Positions 52,192 to 62,500 of a stretch of DNA of 64,000 nucleotides are shown piece by piece. Source of the DNA: Limibacter armeniacum (lineage in GTDB: Bacteria; Bacteroidota; Bacteroidia; Cytophagales; Flammeovirgaceae); the NCBI RefSeq assembly GCF_036880985.1, contig NZ_JBAJNO010000008.1, positions 1-64,000 of the forward strand, given 5' to 3'. A model generated the notes under the pieces. That model saw only the letters and a list, made by a program, of their open reading frames with translations, made no database searches and was not told where the DNA came from. The translations under genes and the position numbers were made by a program. Numbering within the stretch: position 1 is the first letter of the stretch; every line of letters begins with the position of its first letter.

Positions 52192-53559
52192 TTATAGGGG
52201 AGACTTTAGGTGGTAGGCTTTAGGCTGAACAAAAGCTCTGATACCAAGATGAGAGAGTGTGTAACCCAACCCTGAATGTCCTCTACCAGACCATGGAAGT
52301 CTTGCATTTACCCTATCGCAACAGTTCAAGTAAACACTTCCACAGTTTATGTGCTTTAAGACATCTTCTGCTTCTTGTTGGTCATTGGTATAAACACCAG
52401 CCGTTAGTCCATATACTGTATCTTGCATCAATTTTAGGGCTTCATCTTTACTTTCTACACTTTGAACGCCTATCATGGGACCAAATGTCTCCTCTTTCAT
52501 CAGTAGCATCTCATGATTGACATTGGTCAGTACAGTAGGTTCAAAGAAGTATCCTTTCCCTTTTACACGTTGGCCTCCACATTGTATTTTAGCTCCTTTT
52601 CTGATGGCATCTGCTAATTGCGATTCCATAACATCCAATTGTGCTTCTCTGGTCAATGGACCTATGTAAGTATCTTCAAGCATAGGGTTACCCACACGAA
52701 AATTACGCACAGTTTCTACAAAACTCTCCAAAAACTCATCATAGACGTCTTTGTGAACATAAATACGCTCTACTGCACAGCAACTTTGTCCATTATTGTA
52801 AAAGGCGCCATCTGCTACAGCTTCAGCGACTTTTTGGATATCATTATTGTATTGACTGACATAGATAGGATCTTTGCCTCCAAGCTCTAATTGGGTTGGG
52901 ACCAAGTACTGGGCTGTTTGTTCGTGTATGAACTTACCCGTTTGATAAGATCCTGTAAAATAAAAGCCATCCAATGGAAGATTGAGTATTTTCTTTCCGA
53001 TTTCCTTATCTCCTACAAACACTTCAAATATTCCTTCAGGCAAGCCGGCTTTGTCCCATAATTCCTTAATTTTTAATCCAGTCATTAAGGCAAACTCAGA
53101 GGGTTTATAAGCCACTGCGTTACCTGCAATCAGGGCAGGGACGAATACATTAAGCCCTACAAGGTACGGGTAGTTCCAAGCAGAGATATTGCCTATAACT
53201 CCCAAAGGTTCATAAACGATTTTTTCGGTCCATTCACCATCAAAAACAGTTTCTTCAGCTAAGTATGCTGCACTTTTCTCAAGGAAAAACTCAATACGTT
53301 CCCGAGCTCCTTTTAGTTCATTGAACGCTTGCCAAAGGGGTTTACCTGTCTCATGGGTAAGTGTTAGCGCCAGCGCTTCTTTCTCACTGTCTAAGAGGTG
53401 GTAGAATTTTTCCACTATGGCTAACCTTTCAGGTAATGGAGTTAAAGCCCAGTCGGGTTGCCTAGTCCGGAGTTTATGGTATAGAGCGCTTGGATCTTGC
53501 GTTGAAGGAAGTTCAGCAACAACCATTTCAGTTGCAGGGTTGATAACATTGATAAGCAT
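52192..53559 (-). CDS. Aldehyde dehydrogenase
   Basis: 455 aa. NAD(P)-dependent oxidation of an aldehyde to an acid. Motifs: SAWNYPY (126-132), KPSEFALMTG (152-161), FTGSYQTG (201-208), catalytic Glu225 in ELGGKDP, and nucleophile Cys260 in NNGQSCCAVER. Last gene of a three-gene minus-strand operon after iron-type alcohol dehydrogenase and glutamine-synthetase-like genes. In that setting the substrate is probably a gamma-glutamylated amino-aldehyde. Confidence 0.9.
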   Translation of the reverse strand: MLINVINPATEMVVAELPSTQDPSALYHKLRTRQPDWALTPLPERLAIVEKFYHLLDSEKEALALTLTHETGKPLWQAFNELKGARERIEFFLEKSAAYLAEETVFDGEWTEKIVYEPLGVIGNISAWNYPYLVGLNVFVPALIAGNAVAYKPSEFALMTGLKIKELWDKAGLPEGIFEVFVGDKEIGKKILNLPLDGFYFTGSYQTGKFIHEQTAQYLVPTQLELGGKDPIYVSQYNNDIQKVAEAVADGAFYNNGQSCCAVERIYVHKDVYDEFLESFVETVRNFRVGNPMLEDTYIGPLTREAQLDVMESQLADAIRKGAKIQCGGQRVKGKGYFFEPTVLTNVNHEMLLMKEETFGPMIGVQSVESKDEALKLMQDTVYGLTAGVYTNDQQEAEDVLKHINCGSVYLNCCDRVNARLPWSGRGHSGLGYTLSHLGIRAFVQPKAYHLKSPL

Positions 53560-53572
53560 GAAGCAGTTTGTT

Positions 53573-54724
53573 TTAGTGAATGATAGTTGTAGAAATACTT
53601 TTGAGGTAAAGCTGCTTTATCTCTTCCTGTGAAATAGGTTTAGGGTTGGACGGTAAGCAGAAGTCCTTGATGGCTAAAGCCGACAGAGCCTCAATGTGCT
53701 TAGGTTCTACCCCTAAGTTTCCCAGTTCAGGGATTCTCAGTTTGCGGTTAAGGGCTATCACTGCCGATATAAATTCTTCGGCAGATGGATTGACAAAACC
53801 AATCGTAGCTGCCATTCTTTCATATCTGTCTTCAAACCCTTGCAGGTTGAATTGTAAACCAATAGGCAACATAATGGCATTGGCAAGCCCGTGGTGCATA
53901 TCAAGCAATGTGGATAGTGGGTGGGCGAGAGAATGAACCAATCCTAGCCCTTTTTGAAATGCTACAGCTCCCATCAGTGAAGCAATCATCATATTGGTTC
54001 TGGATTCAGGGTCAGGTTTATAGACAGCCTTTTCTAATGATTGAAATATGAGTCGAATCCCTTCAAGTGCAATACCATCTGCCATAGGGTGAAACCCTTT
54101 AGCAAGAAATGCCTCGACATGATGGGTTAGTGCATCCATTCCTGTTGCCGCAGTGATCTCTGGAGGTAGTTCGTAAGTAAGTTCCGGATCAGCAAAGACC
54201 TGTTTAGCTAATAGCGTAGGGTGGAACAATATTCTTTTACGTTTAGAATCATCTTCCGAGATGATAGCAGACCGTCCTACTTCACTGCCTGTACCAGATG
54301 TAGTTGGAATGGTAACAAAGTGAGGAATGTCGTTAATGATATATTTTGTACCACCTTCAAGGTCATCATAGTAAAAAAGGTCTTCTCTATGATGGATGCT
54401 CAGGGCAATTGCACGAGCGACATCCATAGCGGCACCACCACCAATACCTATGATACAATCGCACTCTTCATATTCATAAGCATCTCGCCCTTTCATAACA
54501 TCCGACTTTACAGGATTTTTATGTATGTCGTCAAATACATATACAGTGAGCCCTTCAGTAGTTAGTAATGAAATGAATTTTTCAAAAAATGGAAGTCTAC
54601 TTACGGTTGCATCTGTGACTACAAGTGGTCGGATAAGGCGTAGGCTTTTTAGGTAGTCAGGGACTTCATTGGTTACTCCGGCACCAAACCGGATATTGGT
54701 TGGAAAACTGTAAGATACCGCCAT
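53573..54724 (-). CDS. Iron-containing alcohol dehydrogenase
   Basis: 383 aa. Group III (Fe) alcohol dehydrogenase. NAD-binding GIGGGAAMDVARAIA, TIPTTSGTGSEVGRSAII, metal ligands in GMDALTHHVEAF (Asp, His), HSLAHPL and MHHGLANA. Full length. 13 bp upstream of the aldehyde dehydrogenase. Likely oxidises the alcohol group of a glutamylated amino alcohol to the aldehyde used by the next enzyme. Confidence 0.9.
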   Translation of the reverse strand: MAVSYSFPTNIRFGAGVTNEVPDYLKSLRLIRPLVVTDATVSRLPFFEKFISLLTTEGLTVYVFDDIHKNPVKSDVMKGRDAYEYEECDCIIGIGGGAAMDVARAIALSIHHREDLFYYDDLEGGTKYIINDIPHFVTIPTTSGTGSEVGRSAIISEDDSKRKRILFHPTLLAKQVFADPELTYELPPEITAATGMDALTHHVEAFLAKGFHPMADGIALEGIRLIFQSLEKAVYKPDPESRTNMMIASLMGAVAFQKGLGLVHSLAHPLSTLLDMHHGLANAIMLPIGLQFNLQGFEDRYERMAATIGFVNPSAEEFISAVIALNRKLRIPELGNLGVEPKHIEALSALAIKDFCLPSNPKPISQEEIKQLYLKSISTTIIH

Positions 54725-54751
54725 GGGTTTGTGGGTTATGATTAATTTAAC

Positions 54752-56125
54752 TTAAATGATTTCAAAATAGCGTCGAAGTTCCCAGCGAGGGTCATCAGCA
54801 TTGTACTGTTGGGCTTCCCATTCTCGGCTCATGGCAAAATGGTGTACAAATGTTTCCCCCAATAGTTCATGAGCCACTTCTGAATTTCGGAAAATAGTAG
54901 TAGCCTCTTCCAGTGAGCTTGCCAGCTTTCTGCCTTCCTTATCCTCATATCCATTTCCCTTAATTAGTTCCTGTTCAAGAGAGAGGTCATTTCTGATACC
55001 ATACAATCCGGCAGCAAGGCAGGCGGACATTGCTAGGTATGGGTTGGTGTCAGAACCAACAATGCGGGTTTCAATACGGGAAGCACTCTCACCCTGAGGT
55101 AATACCCTGAAACTGGTAGTGCGGTTGTCAATACCCCAATTGATGGTAGTTGGAGCCCAATATCCCTCAACGAGTCTTTTGTAACTATTAGTTGTAGGTG
55201 CGCAAAGAGGAAGTAGTTCTGGTAAGTAGCGCATTTGTCCAGCCAAATAACTGTTCATTAGCTTACTCATCTTATGTCGGCCATTTGGATCATAAAATAG
55301 GTTGCGTTTGCATTCGGTATCCCATAGACTTTGGTGAACATGACCGCTACATCCTGGTAGGTTCTTGTTCCATCGAGCCATAAAAGAGGCAATGATTTCA
55401 TGCTGAAATGCTATTTCTTTTACACTTGTCTTAAAAAGCACAGCTCTGTCAGCAGCCTCAAGTATATCAGTTGCTTGTATGGCTGCTTCGTATACTCCAG
55501 GCCCTGTTTCAGTATGCAGACCTTCCAATGGGACCCGAATGTTGGACAGGTCTTCAAATAATTGGTTGAAATAAGCAGATTTATAAGAGCTTCTAAGAAT
55601 AGAATACCCAAACATACCAGGCGTAATAGGAATCAAGTCTTGAAAGTCTTTTTCTATTAATGAAGAAGGTGTTTCAGAGAAATTGAACCACTCAAACTCC
55701 TGAGAGAAAATAGGTTGAAAGCCATCAGAAAGGGTTTCTTCTCTTAACTTTTTGAGCAATGTTCGAGGGCAGACTTCCGAAAAAGTATCGGACTTACTAA
55801 AATCTGCCAGAAAAAAGGGAGTATGGCTGTCCCAAGGGATTTCTCTGAAAGTATTGACATCAACATTGGCTGGGGCATCCGGAAAGCCGGTATGCCAACC
55901 AGTCACTTTCGTCTTCTCATAAAGTTCATCTGAAGCATCCCATCCAAAAATCACATCACAGAAGCCAAACCCCTTTTCAAGTATTGATAGAAATTTTTCT
56001 TTACTGACAACCTTACCCCGTAAGATACCATCCATGTCTGCAACGGCAATCTTTACCTTTGGGGAAGTGTGTCTGATCATCAATTCTCGAATTTCCTGTG
56101 TAGTATATTTGACGGGTTGAATCAT
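54752..56125 (-). CDS. Glutamine-synthetase-family ligase (gamma-glutamylamine type)
   Basis: 457 aa. ATP-dependent ligase of the GS fold. N-terminal beta-grasp (AVADMDGILRGKVVS), metal-binding SQEFEWF and GLHTETGPGVYE, GCSGHVHQSL (nucleotide His), NSYKRLVEGYWAPTTINWGIDNRT, and RIETRIVGSDTNPYLAMSA. It lacks the close similarity to GlnA expected of a housekeeping enzyme and resembles the PuuA / GlnA4 / IpuC group that glutamylates amines. First gene of the operon with two dehydrogenases. Exact amine substrate unknown. Confidence 0.85.
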   Translation of the reverse strand: MIQPVKYTTQEIRELMIRHTSPKVKIAVADMDGILRGKVVSKEKFLSILEKGFGFCDVIFGWDASDELYEKTKVTGWHTGFPDAPANVDVNTFREIPWDSHTPFFLADFSKSDTFSEVCPRTLLKKLREETLSDGFQPIFSQEFEWFNFSETPSSLIEKDFQDLIPITPGMFGYSILRSSYKSAYFNQLFEDLSNIRVPLEGLHTETGPGVYEAAIQATDILEAADRAVLFKTSVKEIAFQHEIIASFMARWNKNLPGCSGHVHQSLWDTECKRNLFYDPNGRHKMSKLMNSYLAGQMRYLPELLPLCAPTTNSYKRLVEGYWAPTTINWGIDNRTTSFRVLPQGESASRIETRIVGSDTNPYLAMSACLAAGLYGIRNDLSLEQELIKGNGYEDKEGRKLASSLEEATTIFRNSEVAHELLGETFVHHFAMSREWEAQQYNADDPRWELRRYFEII

Positions 56126-56282
56126 TAGTAGAAGGATTAAAAGGTGATGTGTTAAAATCTTGATTAGTAAGTAGATCTATTGGGAGAATATAATGAAAAA
56201 CTTATGATTTTTTATAGCTTTATTAATGCCTTTTTTCTTTTAACCCTCTCATAACGAGCGAATATAAAAACCAAGTAACTCC

Positions 56283-57362
56283 ATGATGAACCACCCTAAA
56301 CTCTCACATTTTACAGGCTGTCTGCTAGGCGGAGCTGTAGGTGATGCCCTTGGCGCTCCAATAGAACGTTTAAATATTGATATGATAAGAGACCTTTTTG
56401 GTCTATATGGTATACAAGGTTATGTATTTCATAAAAAGCATGGTCGTTTTACAGATGATACACAAATGACCTTGTTTACAGCAGAAGGGCTCCTGCGAGC
56501 AATCACTAAGTATGAGTCAAAGAATCTATCTGAAGAACAGTTGGTGCCTATTGTGCATCAAGCGTATTTGAGATGGTTGGAAACACAGGATGAAAATGTG
56601 AATGAAGCGAAAACCATTCGACAGTCAGCACCCACAGGTTGGTTGATAAGGGAGCAACCATTACATGTTCGTAGAGGACCTGGCAGTACATGTCTGAGTG
56701 CATTGCGTTCAGGGAAAGTAGGGAGGGTAGCTCAGCCAATTAATAAGAGTATGGGATGTGGGGGTGTTATGCGTGTGGCCCCAGTGGGGTTAATCTATCA
56801 TTTTGATGCTGAAAAGGCATTTGATGTAGGGTGCTGGACAGCGGCAATTACGCATGGTCATCCTGATGGATTTTTGCCTGCGGGGCTTCAAGCCTCAATA
56901 ATATCGCTAACCTTACAAGGCTACGGTTTATCAGAAAGTATTGAAAAAGCAGTGAGTATTCTGATTCAAAGAAAAGGACATGAAAGTACTCTAAAAGGAG
57001 TGGAGATCGCTGTGGATATGTTTGAACGTAATTGTGCACCAATACCGGAGAACGTGGAAATATTGGGAGGAGGTTTTGTCGGGACAGAAGCATTGTCTAT
57101 CTCAATTTTTTGTGCCCTCACCGCATTCGGAAGCTATCGGCAGGGAGTGTTGGCAGCAGTTAATCATAGTGGAGATTGTGACAGTACAGCCTCTATCACG
57201 GGGAGTATCTTGGGTGCTGCATTGGGACTAGATGCGATACCTCCAGAGTGGAGAAACCGCTTGTACTTGGATAATATTGTACTGAGAATAGCAGAAGATT
57301 TATCTAAAGTTGAAGAAAGGCATGTGCTGTCTGATTGGGATCTATTGTATCCTCCTTGTTAA
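56283..57362 (+). CDS. ADP-ribosylglycohydrolase-family protein
   Basis: 359 aa. Family removing ADP-ribose from proteins or small molecules (DraG/ARH). N-terminal GGAVGDALGAPIE (17-29), GRFTDDTQMTL (Thr-Asp-Asp metal ligands), GCGGVMRVAPVG, and C-terminal NHSGDCDSTASITGSILGAALG (second Asp pair). All metal-binding acidic residues are present. Divergent from the glutamine-synthetase-like gene; the 157-bp gap has no clear promoter element. Substrate unknown. Confidence 0.88.
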   Translation: MMNHPKLSHFTGCLLGGAVGDALGAPIERLNIDMIRDLFGLYGIQGYVFHKKHGRFTDDTQMTLFTAEGLLRAITKYESKNLSEEQLVPIVHQAYLRWLETQDENVNEAKTIRQSAPTGWLIREQPLHVRRGPGSTCLSALRSGKVGRVAQPINKSMGCGGVMRVAPVGLIYHFDAEKAFDVGCWTAAITHGHPDGFLPAGLQASIISLTLQGYGLSESIEKAVSILIQRKGHESTLKGVEIAVDMFERNCAPIPENVEILGGGFVGTEALSISIFCALTAFGSYRQGVLAAVNHSGDCDSTASITGSILGAALGLDAIPPEWRNRLYLDNIVLRIAEDLSKVEERHVLSDWDLLYPPC

Positions 57363-57410
57363 AAAGAAACCTTGCTAGGTTTATTACACAGCTAATAAAT
57401 ATGCTGTTTT

Positions 57411-57438
57411 TTGCTAAACTTGATTCTGTATAAGTTTG
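57411..57438 (+). promoter_or_regulatory. Promoter of STAS-like gene
   Basis: TTG (57411-57413) and TAAGTTTG (57431-57438), 17 bp apart, match the Bacteroidota consensus. Leader of about 130 nt to the next start codon. Confidence 0.45.
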
Positions 57439-57574
57439 AATTAACTCAAAAATCCAATTTCAATAAGTCTGAAAAGACTTTTATAGCTATTAACGGTTAT
57501 TTAAATACAAAAAAATCCAGTTCAGCTTTTTGCTTCGTATTTAAAGGAAACCCCAATTAACATCCAATTCAGCT

Positions 57575-57979
57575 ATGGAAAAGATTATCAATACTACAGA
57601 TTATTTGATCAACAGGTTTAGATATAAAAGTTCAGCTTTTTTAGTTCAATGGAAAAGTGTCCAAATGGAGGATGAACAGTTTAAAGAAGTGATGAACCAG
57701 CAGTTTAGACTAATGCGCCAAATGAAGCCTGTACTTTGGTTAGAAGATGCCAGTAAGTTAGATTATACAATGTTGCCAGAGCAACAAGAATGGTGGTTCT
57801 CTAATGTTGTGGGGCTGTTTAATTCACTGAAAGTCCAAAAATATGCAATACTAAAGCCGACAGAATTTTACCCTGCACTTGCATTGGAACAGGCAGTCGT
57901 AGAACTGGAAATGGCATTTGGCGATAGGGTTCAAGTTTTCTCCAATACAGAAGATGCCTTAATATGGTTGGGAGTCTAA
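57575..57979 (+). CDS. STAS-like small protein
   Basis: 134 aa, soluble alpha/beta. The pattern of about 25 residues of beta strand, a helix, WLEDASKLDYTMLPEQQEWW, then YAILKPTEFYPALALEQAVVELEMAF resembles the STAS/SpoIIAA-like proteins common in Cytophagales. No conserved phosphoserine site is obvious. Free-standing, with promoter and terminator. Confidence 0.55.
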   Translation: MEKIINTTDYLINRFRYKSSAFLVQWKSVQMEDEQFKEVMNQQFRLMRQMKPVLWLEDASKLDYTMLPEQQEWWFSNVVGLFNSLKVQKYAILKPTEFYPALALEQAVVELEMAFGDRVQVFSNTEDALIWLGV

Positions 57980-58014
57980 CGGACCATACTTTGCTGAAAA
58001 ATTTAAATGACAAG

Positions 58015-58048
58015 AACTGCCCTTAAATGTAGGGGCAGTTTTTTTTGT
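58015..58048 (+). terminator. Terminator after STAS-like gene
   Basis: AACTGCCC / GGGGCAGTT stem followed by a T8 run. The following 366 bp up to the PorP gene are AT-rich with no gene seen. Confidence 0.85.
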
Positions 58049-58413
58049 CTAATTGGTTAAAAAGTCATCTGGTAGTTGGAGTTCACCATGAAGATATCAG
58101 AGACTGTTGGCAACGTAGGTTTTATCTTTCCGTTTACTTCTACAGATCCTGAAAATAGGAGCAAAGAAAATATTACAAATCCAACATAAGAACTTTTGTC
58201 ATTATTTACTTTTTAGTGAATAATGTACCATTCATTATCTATTGATATTCTGCGATTTATGATAGTATTGAAATGTGTGTAGAAAAAAACACATTAATCA
58301 ATACAATATTTTATAACCTCTCTAAGGAGTTGTTGTATATATTGTAGGTATAGATTGGCATGAATTTTTTGTTCTTATCAAGTGATTTGACTCATATATA
58401 GAACTTTTATAAG

Positions 58414-59475
58414 ATGCCAATTAGCTTACGAACTAGCCAGTGGTGGAAAGTACTCTTTTTGTTATTACTGTCATTTTGTGATTTACATGCTCAAGATCCG
58501 CAGTTTTCGCAGTTTTATGCTGCTCCATTATACCTGAATCCGGCGTTGACTGGTAGTAAGTATGATGCGAGGGCAAATGTGAATTACCGTAACCAGTGGG
58601 TAGATTTACCAGCCAATTTTCAGACTACGATGGCATCATTTGATCACTATCTGAAAGGGGTAGGTATATCCGTTGGAGCATTAGTGAAAAGGGATCAGGC
58701 AGGAGAACCAGGTAATGCGCATTTAATTCAGACATCAATAGACTTTTCGGGAGCGTATTTGCTTAAGGTTAGCAAGAACTTAAATATAAATTTTGGATTG
58801 CAACTGGGGGTGTTACAGACCTCTTTAGGATTTCAGAACTTTATTTTTAGTGACCAGATTTCATCAGATGGTACCATATCAGGCTCTTCACAGGAGCACT
58901 TTGTAGGCGAGAATGTTTATGTCCCTGAGATTGCATCAGGCATGTTGGTGATTGGTAAAGGGTATTGGGCAGGAGTTGCGATGCACCATATGAACCAACC
59001 TTCTATTTCATTTCTAGGACAGAAACAACATTATCCTTATAAGTTATCTGTAATGGGTGGATATGTTATTCCATTGGAATACAACAAAAGATACTTTGTA
59101 GGCAACTATGGAGACAAGACAATCTCTCCTGTTTTTCTTTATACTCAACAAGGTAAAGCTGATCAGTTGAGTCTTGGAGCCTACCTGAATTGGAACCCAT
59201 TTATACTGGGTATGTGGTATCGTGGTATACCAGGAATCAAGAAGAATGAATCCAGTACTATGAACCAGGATGCTATTATCCTGATGACAGGTTTTAAAAT
59301 GCAACGCTTAAGTATTGGGTATAGCATAGACCTGACACTTTCAGACTTACCACAGGATAGGGCATTGTCACATGAGATTTCGATCGCTTATGATTTCAAG
59401 TTTTACAAAGACTATAGAAAGAAGAAGAGACGAAAAAGCGATCCGCTGCCATGTCCAGTGCCTTGGGTGATGTAG
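58414..59475 (+). CDS. PorP/SprF-family type IX secretion partner
   Basis: 353 aa. Signal peptide at 1-26 (LLLLSFCDLHA), then QDPQFSQFYAAPLYLNPALTGS, the family's hallmark start, and an outer-membrane beta-barrel of about 320 residues. SprF-like proteins help secrete or anchor one specific adhesin with a type-B C-terminal signal through the type IX secretion system. The next gene, 67 bp downstream, encodes such a giant repeat protein, so the pair is probably a dedicated secretion-partner and cargo set. Confidence 0.92.
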   Translation: MPISLRTSQWWKVLFLLLLSFCDLHAQDPQFSQFYAAPLYLNPALTGSKYDARANVNYRNQWVDLPANFQTTMASFDHYLKGVGISVGALVKRDQAGEPGNAHLIQTSIDFSGAYLLKVSKNLNINFGLQLGVLQTSLGFQNFIFSDQISSDGTISGSSQEHFVGENVYVPEIASGMLVIGKGYWAGVAMHHMNQPSISFLGQKQHYPYKLSVMGGYVIPLEYNKRYFVGNYGDKTISPVFLYTQQGKADQLSLGAYLNWNPFILGMWYRGIPGIKKNESSTMNQDAIILMTGFKMQRLSIGYSIDLTLSDLPQDRALSHEISIAYDFKFYKDYRKKKRRKSDPLPCPVPWVM

Positions 59476-59542
59476 CCAGCTGAAGCCAAAAACCAAGTTG
59501 AGATAAAAATATTAGAGATATTCAGAATAGCTCGATGACTAT

Positions 59543-62500
59543 ATGAAAAATACATTTACGCTGTTGCTTCGTACTTTTTTTGGATTGTTATGCTTAATGG
59601 TAATGACGGGTGCTTTTGCAAAAGAGGACCCATTTGCTGTTTATAAGCCTCTAGCTACACCGCCAATTAACCTCTCTGATACCGTATTGGTATGTTTTCC
59701 TGAAGGGAATCAAAGGAATCATGATCTTATTTTATTGGATGATGACGGAAACGCATTAGGTTCTCAATATAGTTTTGAATGGGAAATCATTAGTCACGTA
59801 GAAGGAAACCTAGGGTTTAATAATGGTAAAGATATAGAAACCAAGAATAATGTTAAGCTAAAACCTGATAGTAAGGATGAGGATTATGCTGAAACCCTTA
59901 TAAGGGTAAAAGTGTGGGAAAACGGCTGTGCTGATACATCTACTCCATCAACGTGTTATAATGAGAAAGATATTACGGTGATCTTTTTCCGTATGCCGAA
60001 AGTAACGTTGACAGTGGATCCTGTTGGACCTTCTTTCTGTATTCCAATCAATGGGGAAGCAACAGTAACAATCTCTGCTGAATATGATAATGATAGGGCT
60101 AAAATTACACCTGAATGGGTGATAACCACTACAGGAGCAACAGCGGAAGCAGATAATGATTATCAGGATCAAATCAATCAAGATCTATCTTCAGACTTTA
60201 CTTTGTCACTAACGGTTGACAATACGCATTTTGCTCCTGGAGAAAGTATGATTGAGATGACTATCAGTGACAATGGAGTGTGTGCAGCTGAAGATAGTGA
60301 ACCACTGGTACTGTATTTCTTTAAGTCTTTTGATTTGGATCTTACAGTTTTTGATCCTCAATGTATTGAACAAGGGGGCTCAATTGGGGAGGTGTATGCG
60401 GGTGATGCAATTGCAACAGCAGGCCTTTCTTACAATTGGGTAATTGATAACTCAGCTATTAGTTTCTCACAGGATAATACGACAGGTCAACTTTCAGTTG
60501 ATCAGGTTACTTTCCCTGACAGTGAGTCTCAGGTTACGGCAAATGCTATCCTGACTGTAACCAGTGATAGTTGCGGCGCTGTATCAGATACAATCCCGAT
60601 GGTTTACAATAGAATACCTGAGGAGTTGACATTGGCTATACCTACTGCATGTGTGGATAATGGAGCCAGCTATACTGTTCCAGATACAGACTTTAAGATT
60701 GACCCTATCAACGGTTTTACCTACAGTGTTGCTTCGTCTACACCGGACGTTACGGCGAGTCTAGATGCCAATGGCATATTAACGCTTTCCAACATTAATT
60801 TCACTGGTAGTAATAGTGTTATAAGTGGAGATATAACCCTGACGATTAGTTCGGCTACTTGTGGAGATGTTTCACAGGATATAAGTTTTACAGTCAGCCG
60901 AGGTCCTGAATTACCCAGTCTTCCTACTTCAATTGAGCTTTGTGCTTTGAATGGGGATGATTTTGCCAATGTAATCTCATCATGGACAGGCATTGATAAC
61001 TTTACTTATACCTGGACAAATAGTTTTACTGGAGGTACAGTAGCTGTTGATACACTCAATAACGGTGTTAGCCTAAATGATGTCACCTTTACAGGAGCAA
61101 ATCAAGAAATAACAGGTACTCTAAGTCTGGCTGTTGATGGTGTAGGAGATTGTGACACTAGTGTAGATATACCAGTAACAATCAGTCGTATACCAGATCA
61201 GTTTACTTTTGATAGCATTTCTGTCTGTGTATCTGAAAACTTGTCTTCACCAGTTGTATTGCTGCCTTCAAATACGAGTGATTCAGGGTTTACCTATACA
61301 TTGGATATTGTCAATATTCAAAATGGTACAATAGGTTTCAGTATTGTTGGTGATGACAACTCAGGTATTGAGTTGAATAGTGTTGATTTCTATACTAACC
61401 AAACCCAAATAGACGCAGTGGTTGCTATTAGGGTAACAGGTGTGGGAACTAACTGTCCAATCTTGGAAGACTCAATTCCGTTAACGATTCATCGTTTGCC
61501 AGAGCAGCTGGAAATTACAAGTCTGAACTTATGTGCTTTCAACAATACAGCGCTGCTGGAAGCGATTGAAGCCAATGCAGATGCGATTCCAAATTATGAG
61601 TATATCTACAACCTTACTGGAATAACAGGAGCTGATAATATTGAGCTTGATACCGTTGGGTTCAATAGCTCAGGTGTAAACTTTACAAACATTGAATTTA
61701 CAGCGGGAGCATCCAAGATAGAAGCTACTTTGGAACTGACTGTCAATAACCTGAATGGAGGTTGTTCCAACTCGGTAACGATTCCTGTTACGATTAGTAG
61801 AATCCCTGATCAGGTAAATCTGACAGATATAGAATTATGTGTTACAAATGGAGAAAGCGGTATAGTAGCAGTAACGGCTGACCCTGTTGAAATTGCCGAT
61901 TTCTATTATAAGTGGTCGCTTCAAGGCGGTACTAACATAGACTTGTCCTTTACTTCGGATAGTTCTGGGGTGTTTTTTGATAATATCACGTTCCCATCTG
62001 GAGCAAGTGTGATCAATGATGTCTTGGAATTGGAGGTACAAGGCTTGGATGCTGCTTGTCAAACAACTGCTTCTATACCTGTGACACTATATCGGGTACC
62101 GGATCAATTGGGGCTGACAGAAATTAGGCTTTGTGCTGTAGATGGACAAACAGATGCTTTGGAGGCTGTAGTGGCTAATACAGATATTATTACTGGATAT
62201 TCTTACAGCTACTCATTGGTAGATGGAAGCAGATTTAAATATAGAACAACAGGGAGTGATAACTCAGGTGTTGAGTTTTATGATATAGATTTTGACGGTA
62301 CTTCCAATCAGATTACAGATAGCCTAAAACTTGTAGTCAGTGGTATGATGGGACTTTGTGAAAATGAGGTAACCATACCAGTAACTATTGATAGAATTCC
62401 AGTAGCAAGTACATTAGGTCCAATAGAGTTTTGTGCGCTGAACAATGAGTCAGGATTTGATGTAGTGACGCCTGATGGGGATGCGATTGACGGGTTTGTC

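Noticed and set aside
58078-58190. Possible 33-aa gene upstream of the PorP gene
   Set aside because: Very short, no ribosome site or promoter, and no recognisable feature.
59948-62062. Minus-strand open frames inside the adhesin gene
   Set aside because: They are antisense to a clear long plus-strand frame with a signal peptide and repeats.
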